DNA of 58,739 bases from assembly GCA_905478665.1 (NCBI GenBank), contig CAJQJL010000136.1, positions 1-58,739 on the forward strand, read 5' to 3'. Origin of the DNA: an uncultured Flavobacteriales bacterium. GTDB taxonomy: Bacteria > Bacteroidota > Bacteroidia > Flavobacteriales_D > Crocinitomicaceae. The translations under genes were made by a program, and so were the position numbers. Shown here in pieces: positions 26,460 to 34,647 of this stretch (position 1 is its first letter; every line of letters starts with the position of its first letter). The notes below the pieces were generated by a model. That model worked only from the letters and a program-made list of their open reading frames with translations, was not told the DNA's origin and searched no databases.

Positions 26460-27482
26460 TTAAATGCCCCCTTTAAATTGTTTCAAGAAACGTACATCAT
26501 TTTCAGAATATAGACGTAAGTCGTTTACACGGTACTTCAATTGTGCGATTCTTTCGACACCCATTCCAAAAGCAAAGCCTGAATATTCTTTACTATCAAT
26601 ATTGCTTCCCTCTAACACATTTGGGTCAACCATTCCACATCCCAATATTTCTAACCAACCTGTGTACTTGCACACATTGCACCCTTTCGAGTTGCAGATC
26701 GTACAGGAGATATCAACCTCTGCACTTGGTTCAGTAAAAGGAAAATACGATGGTCTTAGTCTAATTTGAGCCTTTTCGCCAAACATTTCCTTTGCAAAAT
26801 ACAACAAGGTCTGTTTCAAATCTGCGAAGGAGACATCTTTATCAATGTAAAGCCCTTCTACTTGGTGGAAGAAACAATGCGCCCGAGCAGAGATAGCCTC
26901 ATTCCGGTAAACACGTCCTGGTGAAATCGTACGTATGGGCGGTTTTTCATTTTCCATTACACGCACCTGAACAGAAGATGTGTGTGTTCTCAGTGCCATT
27001 TCTTTTTCTCCTTTCTCAATGAAAAAAGTATCCTGCATATCTCTTGCTGGATGCTCTGGTGGGAAGTTAAGCGCTGAAAAGTTATGCCAATCATCTTCTA
27101 TTTCTGGTCCTTCAGAAACGCTAAATCCAATTCGGCTAAAGATTTCTATTATTTCACTTCGCACTAACGATAATGGATGACGTGCTCCTATTTCTATTGG
27201 GTCTCCAGGGCGAGAAACATCAAGCTTGCTTGCTTCACCATCTTCACTAACGAGCTCTTCCTTTCGAGAATCAAATTTTTCTTGCGCCAATGTTCTCAGT
27301 CCATTTAAAAGCTGACCCACTTCACGCTTTTGCTCATTCGCCACTTCCTTCAACCCCGAAAAAAGATCTTTAATGATTCCTTTTGACCCAAGGTATTTAA
27401 TACGAAAACTCTCTAACTCCTCTCCATTTTGGATTGTTGAAGCGACAATTTTCTGCTTTATTTCATCAATTTTTTCCTTCAT
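26460..27482 (-). CDS. pheS: Phenylalanyl-tRNA synthetase alpha subunit
   Basis: 340 residues, the normal length. Class II catalytic core: motif 2 region VRVMENEKPPIRTISPGRVYRNE, HCFFHQVEGLYID and the Phe pocket stretch PSYFPFTEPSAEVDI, then CTICNSKGCNVCKYTGWLEILGCGMV and motif 3 GFAFGMGVERIAQLKY. The coiled-coil N-terminus that binds tRNA is present (1-90). An alpha2-beta2 enzyme; pheT is not in the window. It is first in the unit with ytxJ and the cyclotransferase. Confidence 0.98.
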   Translation of the reverse strand: MKEKIDEIKQKIVASTIQNGEELESFRIKYLGSKGIIKDLFSGLKEVANEQKREVGQLLNGLRTLAQEKFDSRKEELVSEDGEASKLDVSRPGDPIEIGARHPLSLVRSEIIEIFSRIGFSVSEGPEIEDDWHNFSALNFPPEHPARDMQDTFFIEKGEKEMALRTHTSSVQVRVMENEKPPIRTISPGRVYRNEAISARAHCFFHQVEGLYIDKDVSFADLKQTLLYFAKEMFGEKAQIRLRPSYFPFTEPSAEVDISCTICNSKGCNVCKYTGWLEILGCGMVDPNVLEGSNIDSKEYSGFAFGMGVERIAQLKYRVNDLRLYSENDVRFLKQFKGGI

Positions 27483-27650
27483 TCGTAGACTATTTCCAAC
27501 CTTTTGCGCCTTTATACTGTCTTAAATATGCAACTAGGGTTGTAACTTTTGGCTATTAATCTTTGTTTTATTGTAACATAAAACTTGTTACAGGCGTACG
27601 AAGTTAAGAATTAAGCAAGAAAGATTTTTCATATAGTTTAAAATTTAGAT

Positions 27651-27658
27651 TATCTTTG
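27651..27658 (+). promoter_or_regulatory. Putative -7 box of the twin-lipoprotein operon
   Basis: TATCTTTG, a full TAnnTTTG match, 25 nt before the ATG at 27684. No clear -33 element was identified. Confidence 0.45.
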
Positions 27659-27683
27659 GAAGTCTACGGTTACTTGAAATAAC

Positions 27684-28067
27684 ATGAAAACAACAGCAAA
27701 AAAATTAGGTATATTAATGTTTGTCGTTCTGGCAGCAGGGTTTTTGAAATCTTGTAAAAACGATGAGCCATCAATAGTTAAGATCTTCGTTCGATCTGCG
27801 AGTAATGAACTTGTTAGTGGTGCGAAAGTTATTATTATTGGAGATGTGGACTCAAATCCAGCAACGTTGCCTTACGTTGATACTGTAGTTACAAACGGCT
27901 CTGGATTTGCATCATTTAATGTACAAGGACATTTCGATGCAGGAGATAAAGACTATACAGTTGCATACTTCGACGTTGTCGCGAAGACAAATACGAAAAC
28001 AACAACTGGTTACATTAGAAGTCGTGTGCATACGACAGCGGTAGAAACTGTTTACCTACCAAACTAA
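27684..28067 (+). CDS. Small lipoprotein, twin 1
   Basis: 127 residues. The signal peptide ends in a lipobox-like FLKSC (C24), then an acidic linker and one beta-sandwich: VKIFVRSASNELVSGAKVIIIGD, FASFNVQGHFDAGDKDYTV and TAVETVYLP at the end. The pattern resembles carboxypeptidase-regulatory or CNA_B-like domains. The next gene encodes a sister of nearly the same length and topology, 11 nt downstream. Function is unknown; a surface or periplasmic adaptor is possible. Confidence 0.72.
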   Translation: MKTTAKKLGILMFVVLAAGFLKSCKNDEPSIVKIFVRSASNELVSGAKVIIIGDVDSNPATLPYVDTVVTNGSGFASFNVQGHFDAGDKDYTVAYFDVVAKTNTKTTTGYIRSRVHTTAVETVYLPN

Positions 28068-28078
28068 AGCTAAGAGAT

Positions 28079-28456
28079 ATGAGTTTAAATAAATTATTTA
28101 TCATTGGTGCTGTTGCCTTTATGGGTATGGCTGCCTTTGTTGGATGTAGAAAGAAAGAAGATACGATTGCGAAAATTTATGTTCGTGATGCTGGAAACCA
28201 ATCTGTTTCTGGTGCACGAGTTGTTCTTTATGGACAATCTACTACTAACCAGCCTTCAAACGTTACGCTTTTTGATACAACATCAACGAACTCTGCTGGT
28301 GAAGCAATCTTCAATCTTAACGATGTATACCAACTAGGACAAGCAGGTGTTGCCGTTTTGAATATTGATGTTCTTTCAACAACAGGTGCTACTGGTCAAG
28401 GAATTATTAAAGTTGAGCAAGAGACTACTTCAGAGGAAACGGTTTTCGTTCAGTAA
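28079..28456 (+). CDS. Small lipoprotein, twin 2
   Basis: 125 residues. Lipobox-like AAFVGC (C23), then a beta-sandwich closely parallel to twin 1: AKIYVRDAGNQSVSGARVVLYG aligns with VKIFVRSASNELVSGAKVIIIG, and SEETVFVQ with VETVYLPN. The two thus look like a tandem duplication that has diverged well, not a recent copy. It ends at a strong terminator 20 nt downstream. Function is unknown. Confidence 0.72.
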   Translation: MSLNKLFIIGAVAFMGMAAFVGCRKKEDTIAKIYVRDAGNQSVSGARVVLYGQSTTNQPSNVTLFDTTSTNSAGEAIFNLNDVYQLGQAGVAVLNIDVLSTTGATGQGIIKVEQETTSEETVFVQ

Positions 28457-28475
28457 GAAATTCAAAAAACATTAT

Positions 28476-28507
28476 AAAAAAGGGCGCGTCGGTTGATGCG
28501 CCCTTTT
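28476..28507 (+). terminator. Intrinsic terminator of the twin-lipoprotein operon
   Basis: Perfect 11-bp stem (AAAAAGGGCGC with GCGCCCTTTTT) and a 10-nt loop. It overlaps the in-frame TTG (28493) in front of nnr, so that TTG is not the nnr start. Confidence 0.85.
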
Positions 28508-28528
28508 TATTTCGCTAACTTGTATTCT

Positions 28529-30046
28529 ATGAAGGTATTGTCGTCATCTCAAATTCGAGAAGCAGACCAATATACAATGCGCCATGAACCCATTGATTCA
28601 ATTGACTTAATGGAGCGGGCAAGTATTGCTTGTGTCACACGACTTCTTGAAACTTTTCCGAATGCTGAACATTATTCGATCTATTGTGGTACGGGTAATA
28701 ACGGTGGAGATGGCTTAGCCATTGCTCGACTTCTTTCTGAAAAGAACATTCATGTTAACGTTTTCCTTGTGCGTTTTTCACAATACTTATCTGCGGATAA
28801 TGAAACAAACTTCGATCGATTAAAAAAGACAGCTGTTTCTATTCAAGAAGTTTCATCAATAGAGAATTTTCACCCTATTACAGAAAACACAGTAATCGTT
28901 GATGCATTGGTTGGAACAGGGCTTACCCGTCCTCTTTCTGGATTACTTCTTGACGTTGTGACGCTTATTAATCAGGCTAATTGTAAAAGAGTTGCCATCG
29001 ATATACCATCAGGAATGTTTTGCGATCTTGACAACTCAACATCGCTTGATGCAATTTTCAAAGCTGATATCACACTGAGCTTCGAAGTGCCAAAACTTAA
29101 TTTCCTTTTGCCCTCATTACACCCTTATGTTGGTGAATGGCATTTGCTAGACATCGGACTTGATAAAAATTTTCTCCATGCTCAGCCCAGCTCATACGAA
29201 GTTGTTGATGCTTCGATCGTTTCTTCAATCATAAAAAAACGCGATGCTTTCGCACACAAAGGAACATTTGGCCACGGACTTATCGTTGCAGGCAGCTTTG
29301 GAAAAATGGGGGCTGCTGTTTTATCTTCATTCGCCTGTCTTAAGGCTGGAGCAGGATTGGTCTCTGCATTTATCCCTTCCTGTGGTTATGACATCCTGCA
29401 AACAGCCATCCCAGAGGTAATGGTTCACTGCTCCACAACAGCGAACGAACTCTCGGGAGAAACAGACTACACTCCTTATTCATCTATTGGTTTAGGTCCA
29501 GGAATAGGTCAAGCTGAACAAACAAAGGAAATGGTGGCCAAGCTAATTAACCACGCAACAGTTCCCATAGTTGTAGACGCTGATGCTCTTAATGTTCTTG
29601 GTCAGAAAAAAAGCTTACTCTCTCAACTTCCAAAAGATTCCATTTTGACACCACACCTTAAGGAGTTTGAGCGGCTCTTTGGGAAGACGAACAGTTGTTT
29701 CGAACGCTTGCAACTTCAGCGAAAAGAAGCTCAGAAGTTGAACGTTTATATTCTTCTCAAAGGAAAAAACAGCTCTATCGCTTGTCCCGACGGAACGGTC
29801 TATTTCAACAATACAGGTAACCCAGGCATGGCAACAGCAGGAAGTGGCGATGTGCTTACAGGCATTCTAACCGCTTTACTTTGCCAGAGCTATACTTCTT
29901 TACAAAGTTGCATTCTTGGTGCACACATCCACGGTTTAGCGGGTGACATCTACGCAGCCAATTCGGCCCAGGAATCACTCACGGCTTCCGATCTCATTGA
30001 TAACCTTGGAAACGCTTTAAACGCGGTCAGAACAAATGACATTTAA
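28529..30046 (+). CDS. nnr: Bifunctional NAD(P)H-hydrate epimerase/ADP-dependent dehydratase
   Basis: 505 residues from the ATG at 28529. It repairs hydrated NAD(P)H. Residues 1-215 are the epimerase (NnrE/YjeF-N type; GTGNNGGDGLAIARLL, and VDALVGTGLTRPL). Residues 225-505 are the ATP/ADP-dependent dehydratase (NnrD/ribokinase-like; HKGTFGHGLIVAGSFGKMGA, GLGPGIG, VVDADALNVL, NPGMATAGSGDVLTGILTALL). Both activities are fused in one chain, as in E. coli. The upstream TTG at 28493 lies in the previous operon's terminator and is not used. Its stop overlaps the stop of the convergent exonuclease gene. Confidence 0.95.
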   Translation: MKVLSSSQIREADQYTMRHEPIDSIDLMERASIACVTRLLETFPNAEHYSIYCGTGNNGGDGLAIARLLSEKNIHVNVFLVRFSQYLSADNETNFDRLKKTAVSIQEVSSIENFHPITENTVIVDALVGTGLTRPLSGLLLDVVTLINQANCKRVAIDIPSGMFCDLDNSTSLDAIFKADITLSFEVPKLNFLLPSLHPYVGEWHLLDIGLDKNFLHAQPSSYEVVDASIVSSIIKKRDAFAHKGTFGHGLIVAGSFGKMGAAVLSSFACLKAGAGLVSAFIPSCGYDILQTAIPEVMVHCSTTANELSGETDYTPYSSIGLGPGIGQAEQTKEMVAKLINHATVPIVVDADALNVLGQKKSLLSQLPKDSILTPHLKEFERLFGKTNSCFERLQLQRKEAQKLNVYILLKGKNSSIACPDGTVYFNNTGNPGMATAGSGDVLTGILTALLCQSYTSLQSCILGAHIHGLAGDIYAANSAQESLTASDLIDNLGNALNAVRTNDI

Positions 30047-30762
30047 GAGTAGTGTATCTCCGCTTCATCAACCAGCGCATCTCCTCTCATCCGTAAGAAC
30101 AACTGAATCAGTGCAACGACATCTTTTTCGCAGTACACTTTAATACGCTCTAGGTCCTTTTCCTCGTAATAGACACGCGCAACATCTGCCCCAGAAATAT
30201 CATCCTTAGGTGTTGGAATATTGAATACATGGCATAAAAGTGCAAGCGAGGTATACGCTTTAAAATCACCGAACTTCCAAAGCTCCATTGTATCAAGGTG
30301 ACTAATTTCCCATGGTTTCTTCCCAGCGATGTTTAATGTTTCTGGTAGCTCCAGTCCATTGATCAACATTCTGCGACAGATATATGGAAAATCGAACTCC
30401 TTTGCATTATGTCCACACAAAATACTGGTAGGAGAATTATAGTGTTCCCCTAATAAGGAACTGAATTGGCGCAATAAGGTTTCTTCATCATCGTGGTAAA
30501 ATGACTTCATGCGAATTTGCTTTCCTGTTGATGATCCAGTGACGAACCCAACAGAAATGCAAACTATTTTTCCGAACTCTGCATAGATTCCAGCTCTGTT
30601 ATCATACAATTGACTGTTGCTTACATCATCTTTTTGCATAAAGCGTGTCTTTGCTTCAAACAACTCTTTCCCTTTTTCGTCCAGGTCGTCAAAATTGTAA
30701 ACGAGTGGAACAGTTTCAATATCTAGAAATAAAATTTTTTCCAGTTGTACTCTCTTTAACAT
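30043..30762 (-). CDS. DEDDy 3'-5' exonuclease (PolB-like)
   Basis: 239 residues. DnaQ-like exonuclease fold: ILFLDIETVPLVY holds D14 and E16 (motif I), CGHNAKEFDFPYICRRM motif II, and YCEKDVVALIQLF motif III with the Tyr of the DEDDy subclass. ISHLDTMELWKFGDFKAYTSLALLCHVFNIPTPKDDISG is the conserved middle segment of the bacterial PolB-like exonuclease group. It probably trims single-stranded DNA ends in repair, but the substrate is not known. Stop-to-stop overlap of 4 nt with nnr. Confidence 0.85.
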   Translation of the reverse strand: MLKRVQLEKILFLDIETVPLVYNFDDLDEKGKELFEAKTRFMQKDDVSNSQLYDNRAGIYAEFGKIVCISVGFVTGSSTGKQIRMKSFYHDDEETLLRQFSSLLGEHYNSPTSILCGHNAKEFDFPYICRRMLINGLELPETLNIAGKKPWEISHLDTMELWKFGDFKAYTSLALLCHVFNIPTPKDDISGADVARVYYEEKDLERIKVYCEKDVVALIQLFLRMRGDALVDEAEIHYS

Positions 30763-30870
30763 ACTTTCAATTTTTCTTCGTTATGTGGTTAGGTTTTGTG
30801 ATTTCCTATTCAAGTTAGTGAAAAATTGCAGATTCTTCTGAAAAAAGGCATTTTTGTATAAAACGTAGAT

Positions 30871-31350
30871 ATGGCGGAGAGTTTAGAAATAATAACGGGG
30901 AGTAAAGATGCCATTTACACCTCTTTGGTTCCTCAAATAAAGGCACTCATTCACGATGAAACGGATCGAGTTGCGAATTTAGCAAATGTCTCCGCTGCGT
31001 TAAAAGAAGCGTTTGGTTTTTTGTGGGTTGGGTTCTACCTTGTTAAGTCGGATGAGCTTGTGTTGGGACCTTTTCAGGGACCAATTGCATGTACACGGAT
31101 TCAAAAAGGAAAAGGTGTTTGTGGTACAAGTTGGCTAAAAGCGGAAACAATCATTGTTGACGATGTTGATTCATTTCCTGGTCATATTGCCTGCAGTTCA
31201 AGTTCTAGAAGCGAAATTGTTGTTCCTTTGGTAAAAAACAAGGAAGTCATCGGCGTATTGGACATAGATAGTAACGAATTGGCTACTTTTGATGCTGTTG
31301 ACAAAAAACACCTAAATCACCTCTGCGAATGGTTGGTTACCGTTATTTAA
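30871..31350 (+). CDS. msrC: Free methionine-(R)-sulfoxide reductase (GAF type)
   Basis: 159 residues. A GAF fold reused as enzyme that reduces free Met-R-O with thioredoxin. The three Cys of the family are present at C74 (IACTRI), C84 (GVCGTSW) and C108 (HIACSSSS); their spacing of 10 and 24 residues is exactly that of the E. coli enzyme (84/94/118). LVLGPFQGPIACTRI and SEIVVPLVKNKEVIGVLDIDS frame the pocket. Overlaps the next gene by 22 nt, so translation is coupled. The stop lies inside the lipoprotein signal sequence. Confidence 0.93.
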   Translation: MAESLEIITGSKDAIYTSLVPQIKALIHDETDRVANLANVSAALKEAFGFLWVGFYLVKSDELVLGPFQGPIACTRIQKGKGVCGTSWLKAETIIVDDVDSFPGHIACSSSSRSEIVVPLVKNKEVIGVLDIDSNELATFDAVDKKHLNHLCEWLVTVI

Positions 31351-32894
31351 TTTTTGCGCTTATACTGTTGCTTTCTGCGTGTGCTCAAATAGGCACGATA
31401 AGCGGAGGTCCGCAGGATACACATGCGCCAAAACCCATCGCTAAAAAAATAGATCCACCAAACGGTAGCACACGGTTTATGGTGAAACAAGTAGAAATTC
31501 CCTTTGACGAATTTTTCCGCTTAAACAATCCAAATATCAATATTCGCATTGTTCCGTCGCACACTACAATACAATCCCGTGTAAAAGGAAAGTCTTTGTT
31601 CTTAAGTTGGGAAGACGATCTGGAACCCAACACTACGTATGCGATTTATCTAAACAATGCCGTCAAAGATATTACAGAAAGTAATGACTCCATTATACAA
31701 TATGTCTTCTCTACCGGTGATAAATTGGATACCTTAAGTTATTCCCTTTATGTTACCGACGCATGGTCTGCCAAGCCTGTTTCTAGCTGTTTGGTCGGAT
31801 TGTTTGACCAAGAAACGGATGAGCTCAGAAGCTTTACTGAAACAGATAAGTCTGGTTTTGCTAAGTTGAACTACTTGAAAGAGGGCAATTATCGCTTGGT
31901 GGCTTTTATGGATGAAAATGGAGACCTTGAACAACAAGATCATGAGGCTATTGCGTTTCAAGCTACAGACCAGTTGGAAATAACGACATCGGTTGCAGAC
32001 TCTTTCCCTCTTCGTCTCTTCACTCCACGACTAGAACCTGCAATAAGAACATCTGTGTTTATTCCTCCTGGCTATTTCCTAATTGGAGCAACGCGGCCGA
32101 TAGAAGACGAAATGCTCTCTATTAATGGTGATAAGATCGACAGCGCACACTACGTGCGGTTAGCTGAGGATAGCCTGCAGGTCTTTTTCGATGTTGGTGA
32201 ATTGTCGAGTGTGGAATTTGTTCTAAATTCTAAAAACGTTCAGGACACAGCTTCTTTCCGTTTTTCTGCCAGTGATCGAGAGTCGTCCATTACACTCCGT
32301 CCATTTATTGGCAGTGGATTTACGTCTCCGTGGGACAGCGTCAGTTATTTCTGCAACGATTTTATTAAGGCGATTGATACATCACTTATTGAAATTGTGA
32401 ACTCCGAAGATTCGTCATTTATTCGGAACTATTCAATTGATAATTCCTACAATTCTTTTACCCTTTCATTTGAAAACCGCAAAGAGCTTAAGTCATTAAA
32501 GGTGCTGTTCAAAAAGGGGGCAATCACAACAACGAATGGATCGAGCAAGCTTTTGAATACTTCGCTTACATTTCAATCCGAAAAAAAATATGGGTCGCTA
32601 AACGTTCAGTTAGGCTTCTACAAAGACCCTATTATTCTAATGCTCAATCGCAACGGTAAAGCTGTTCAAACCCTCCCTTTGCAAGCTGGCACCGAATCAA
32701 TAAATTTAGAAGGTCTCACGCCTGGTGATTATTCATTTAGCGTAGTCCGCGATGCAAATAATAATGGTCGTTGGGATGTTGGTGACTATGAAACATTGAC
32801 TCAGCCTGAGCTCGTTGATCATTATTCAAGTTCAACAACAGTACGTGCAAATTGGGAGGTTGACGTATCACTCATTCCAATCAATGAAGAATGA
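31329..32894 (+). CDS. Ig-like (Big_5) lipoprotein
   Basis: 521 residues. Lipobox LLLSAC (C18), a Q-rich linker, and an Ig/Big_5-type domain at about 38-135 (IDPPNGSTRFMVKQVEIPFDEFFRLNN, TTYAIYLNNAVKDITESNDSIIQYVFSTGD is the family's diagnostic end). A fibronectin-like region follows, and the C-terminal segment SVVRDANNNGRWDVGDYE (from about 471) is the usual last motif, a calcium-loop-like DxNxNG. This type is common in Bacteroidota, anchored at the cell surface. The start is inside msrC and the stop overlaps the flippase-like gene by ATGA. Confidence 0.88.
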   Translation: MVGYRYLIFALILLLSACAQIGTISGGPQDTHAPKPIAKKIDPPNGSTRFMVKQVEIPFDEFFRLNNPNINIRIVPSHTTIQSRVKGKSLFLSWEDDLEPNTTYAIYLNNAVKDITESNDSIIQYVFSTGDKLDTLSYSLYVTDAWSAKPVSSCLVGLFDQETDELRSFTETDKSGFAKLNYLKEGNYRLVAFMDENGDLEQQDHEAIAFQATDQLEITTSVADSFPLRLFTPRLEPAIRTSVFIPPGYFLIGATRPIEDEMLSINGDKIDSAHYVRLAEDSLQVFFDVGELSSVEFVLNSKNVQDTASFRFSASDRESSITLRPFIGSGFTSPWDSVSYFCNDFIKAIDTSLIEIVNSEDSSFIRNYSIDNSYNSFTLSFENRKELKSLKVLFKKGAITTTNGSSKLLNTSLTFQSEKKYGSLNVQLGFYKDPIILMLNRNGKAVQTLPLQAGTESINLEGLTPGDYSFSVVRDANNNGRWDVGDYETLTQPELVDHYSSSTTVRANWEVDVSLIPINEE

Positions 32895-34057
32895 AGTCCC
32901 CGTTAAAATCTGCATTTAGTGGGTGGAAAATTGCACTGGCAATTTCGATAGGGCTTCTTGTTTCAGGCTGGGTTTTATACCGAAGTCTTTCCGCGGTACA
33001 ATACATTGAATGTGCCGCAGGAACAGGAGATTTTGAATGGGTCGACGGCAACGAAAATGGCATCATTGATTGGAATAATTCGAATGATTTTGTGGCCAAC
33101 AATTCTGGGAACTATCGCCTTCAAACAGTTACGGATAGTTTAAAACAAGTTTCTTGGACAAACTCTTCCTATTTATGGATCGTTGCCGCGGTGTTCTTTA
33201 TGATTAGTCGAGACTTCTTCTACATCGTCAGAATTCGGTTGCTCACAAAAAATCAACTCAACTGGAGGGCCGCCACTTATGTTATTTTACTTTGGGAGTT
33301 TGCTTCGGCCCTTTCCCCAGGTGTTGTTGGAGGTGCTGCAGTTGCAATGTTTATTTTGAATCGGGAGACCATTCCTTTTGGAAAAGCCACAGCCATTGTC
33401 ATTATCACGGCATTTATGGACAACCTCTTTTTTGTCCTGATGATTCCTTTGGTCTTTTTGTTTGTTCACAACAGCACTCTTTTTCCTCCTGATGAAGCTG
33501 GCTCCATTGCACTCAGCTGGTGGTTTTGGTCGGGTTTTGCAATCATCTTTGGTGTTTGTTTATTGTTGTACTTAACCATTTTCTGGTACCCAAAACTGGC
33601 AACGCGCTTCCTTTTATTTCTCTTCCGACTCCCTTTTCTAAAACGTTGGAAGTTTATTGCTGTAGAATGGGGTAAAGATATTGAGCGTGCTTCACTAGAG
33701 TTTAAGGCAGAAAAACGAGCATTTTGGTTGAAGGTTTTCGCAGCCACCTTTGCCAGTTGGATTTCTCGCTACCTTGTGATTAATGCCATACTTAATGCCT
33801 TTTTGGCGCTTGGGTTTATAGACAATATCAAGGTTCTCGGTAAGCAACTCATTTTGTGGTTATTTATGCTGGTGAGTCCAACACCTGGAGGAAGTGGTAT
33901 TGCTGAATACGCCTTCGGAGAGCTCCTTTCTTCTTTCAGTTCGTCAGCAATTTTATTAGCTGCATTAGCAATTTTGTGGCGCCTAATTTCCTACTTCCCC
34001 TACTTATTTATTGGTTCCATTATGTTGCCTTCTTGGATCCGTCGGACACAACGTTAG
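32891..34057 (+). CDS. LPG-synthase-TM/UPF0104 flippase-like membrane protein with acidic insertion
   Basis: 388 residues with about eight transmembrane helices. The family core is WEFASALSPGVVGGAAVAMFILNRE (about 138-162), the VIITAFMDNLFFVLMIPLVFLF helix, and PTPGGSGIAEYAFGELLS (about 330), which match the lysylphosphatidylglycerol synthase transmembrane region fold (AglD/MprF-N type). Between helix 1 and helix 2 lies an extra 60-residue external segment with VDGNENGIIDWNNSND, a DxNxNGxxD calcium-loop pattern. Function may be flipping or transferring a lipid-linked substrate. It overlaps the lipoprotein stop by 4 nt. Confidence 0.82.
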   Translation: MKSPLKSAFSGWKIALAISIGLLVSGWVLYRSLSAVQYIECAAGTGDFEWVDGNENGIIDWNNSNDFVANNSGNYRLQTVTDSLKQVSWTNSSYLWIVAAVFFMISRDFFYIVRIRLLTKNQLNWRAATYVILLWEFASALSPGVVGGAAVAMFILNRETIPFGKATAIVIITAFMDNLFFVLMIPLVFLFVHNSTLFPPDEAGSIALSWWFWSGFAIIFGVCLLLYLTIFWYPKLATRFLLFLFRLPFLKRWKFIAVEWGKDIERASLEFKAEKRAFWLKVFAATFASWISRYLVINAILNAFLALGFIDNIKVLGKQLILWLFMLVSPTPGGSGIAEYAFGELLSSFSSSAILLAALAILWRLISYFPYLFIGSIMLPSWIRRTQR

Positions 34058-34647
34058 TTGCTAAACTTCAGTTTATACGCTACAGTGAAGACAACGATTC
34101 CGAACACGTAAACAATTTCTGGTAAAGAAACAAAGAACGAAAGCCCCGTACAGATTCCAGCAAATCCAGCGATAACAATCAGCGCTCGTGTATGTGTCAC
34201 CCAAATATCTTTCATTTGGTACGTTCTATATCTAGCTGGAAGTAGAAACTCCATTTTGTATTGTTGATAGCTTAAAATCAAAATGAGCGGAACAAACAGA
34301 TAGCCTTGCTTTATTCCCATTTCTTTATAATTCCAAAAGGCAACAGCTTCATTCCAGAATTGAATTCCATCTTGAATAAATAGCATTGCGCCATGAATAA
34401 CGGTTATTCCAACAACGAGCATTATACCACTAAATAGCGCTCTTGCTCTCCACTCTTTTGTTGCCTGCGCAGTGTTTCTAAAGTTTGCGATTTTGCGCGA
34501 TTTCATATGCATAATTATTTCTGCAGCGATGAGATCTAAAAAATAAAAAAGGAGAATAAAATACAGGCTCCATTCCCAAAAGAAAAAGCCTAACAAGGGA
34601 ATTGATGCCTCAAGCCCAAGCTGAATATAGCGCATTTTCTGTGTCAT
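34054..34647 (-). CDS. Polytopic membrane protein of unknown function
   Basis: 197 residues with five or six hydrophobic helices (LGLEASIPLLGFFFWEWSLYFILLFYFLDLIAAEIIMH, ALFSGIMLVVGITVIHGAMLFI, GYLFVPLILILSYQQYKMEF, ALIVIAGFAGICTGLSFFVSL). The N-terminal pattern LLGFFFWEWSLYFILLFYFLDL resembles the DUF6498 type, but this is a guess. Its ATG overlaps the stop of the upstream TPR lipoprotein by one base (TAATG), so it is translationally coupled to it, and its own stop overlaps the convergent flippase-like gene. Confidence 0.6.
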   Translation of the reverse strand: MTQKMRYIQLGLEASIPLLGFFFWEWSLYFILLFYFLDLIAAEIIMHMKSRKIANFRNTAQATKEWRARALFSGIMLVVGITVIHGAMLFIQDGIQFWNEAVAFWNYKEMGIKQGYLFVPLILILSYQQYKMEFLLPARYRTYQMKDIWVTHTRALIVIAGFAGICTGLSFFVSLPEIVYVFGIVVFTVAYKLKFSN

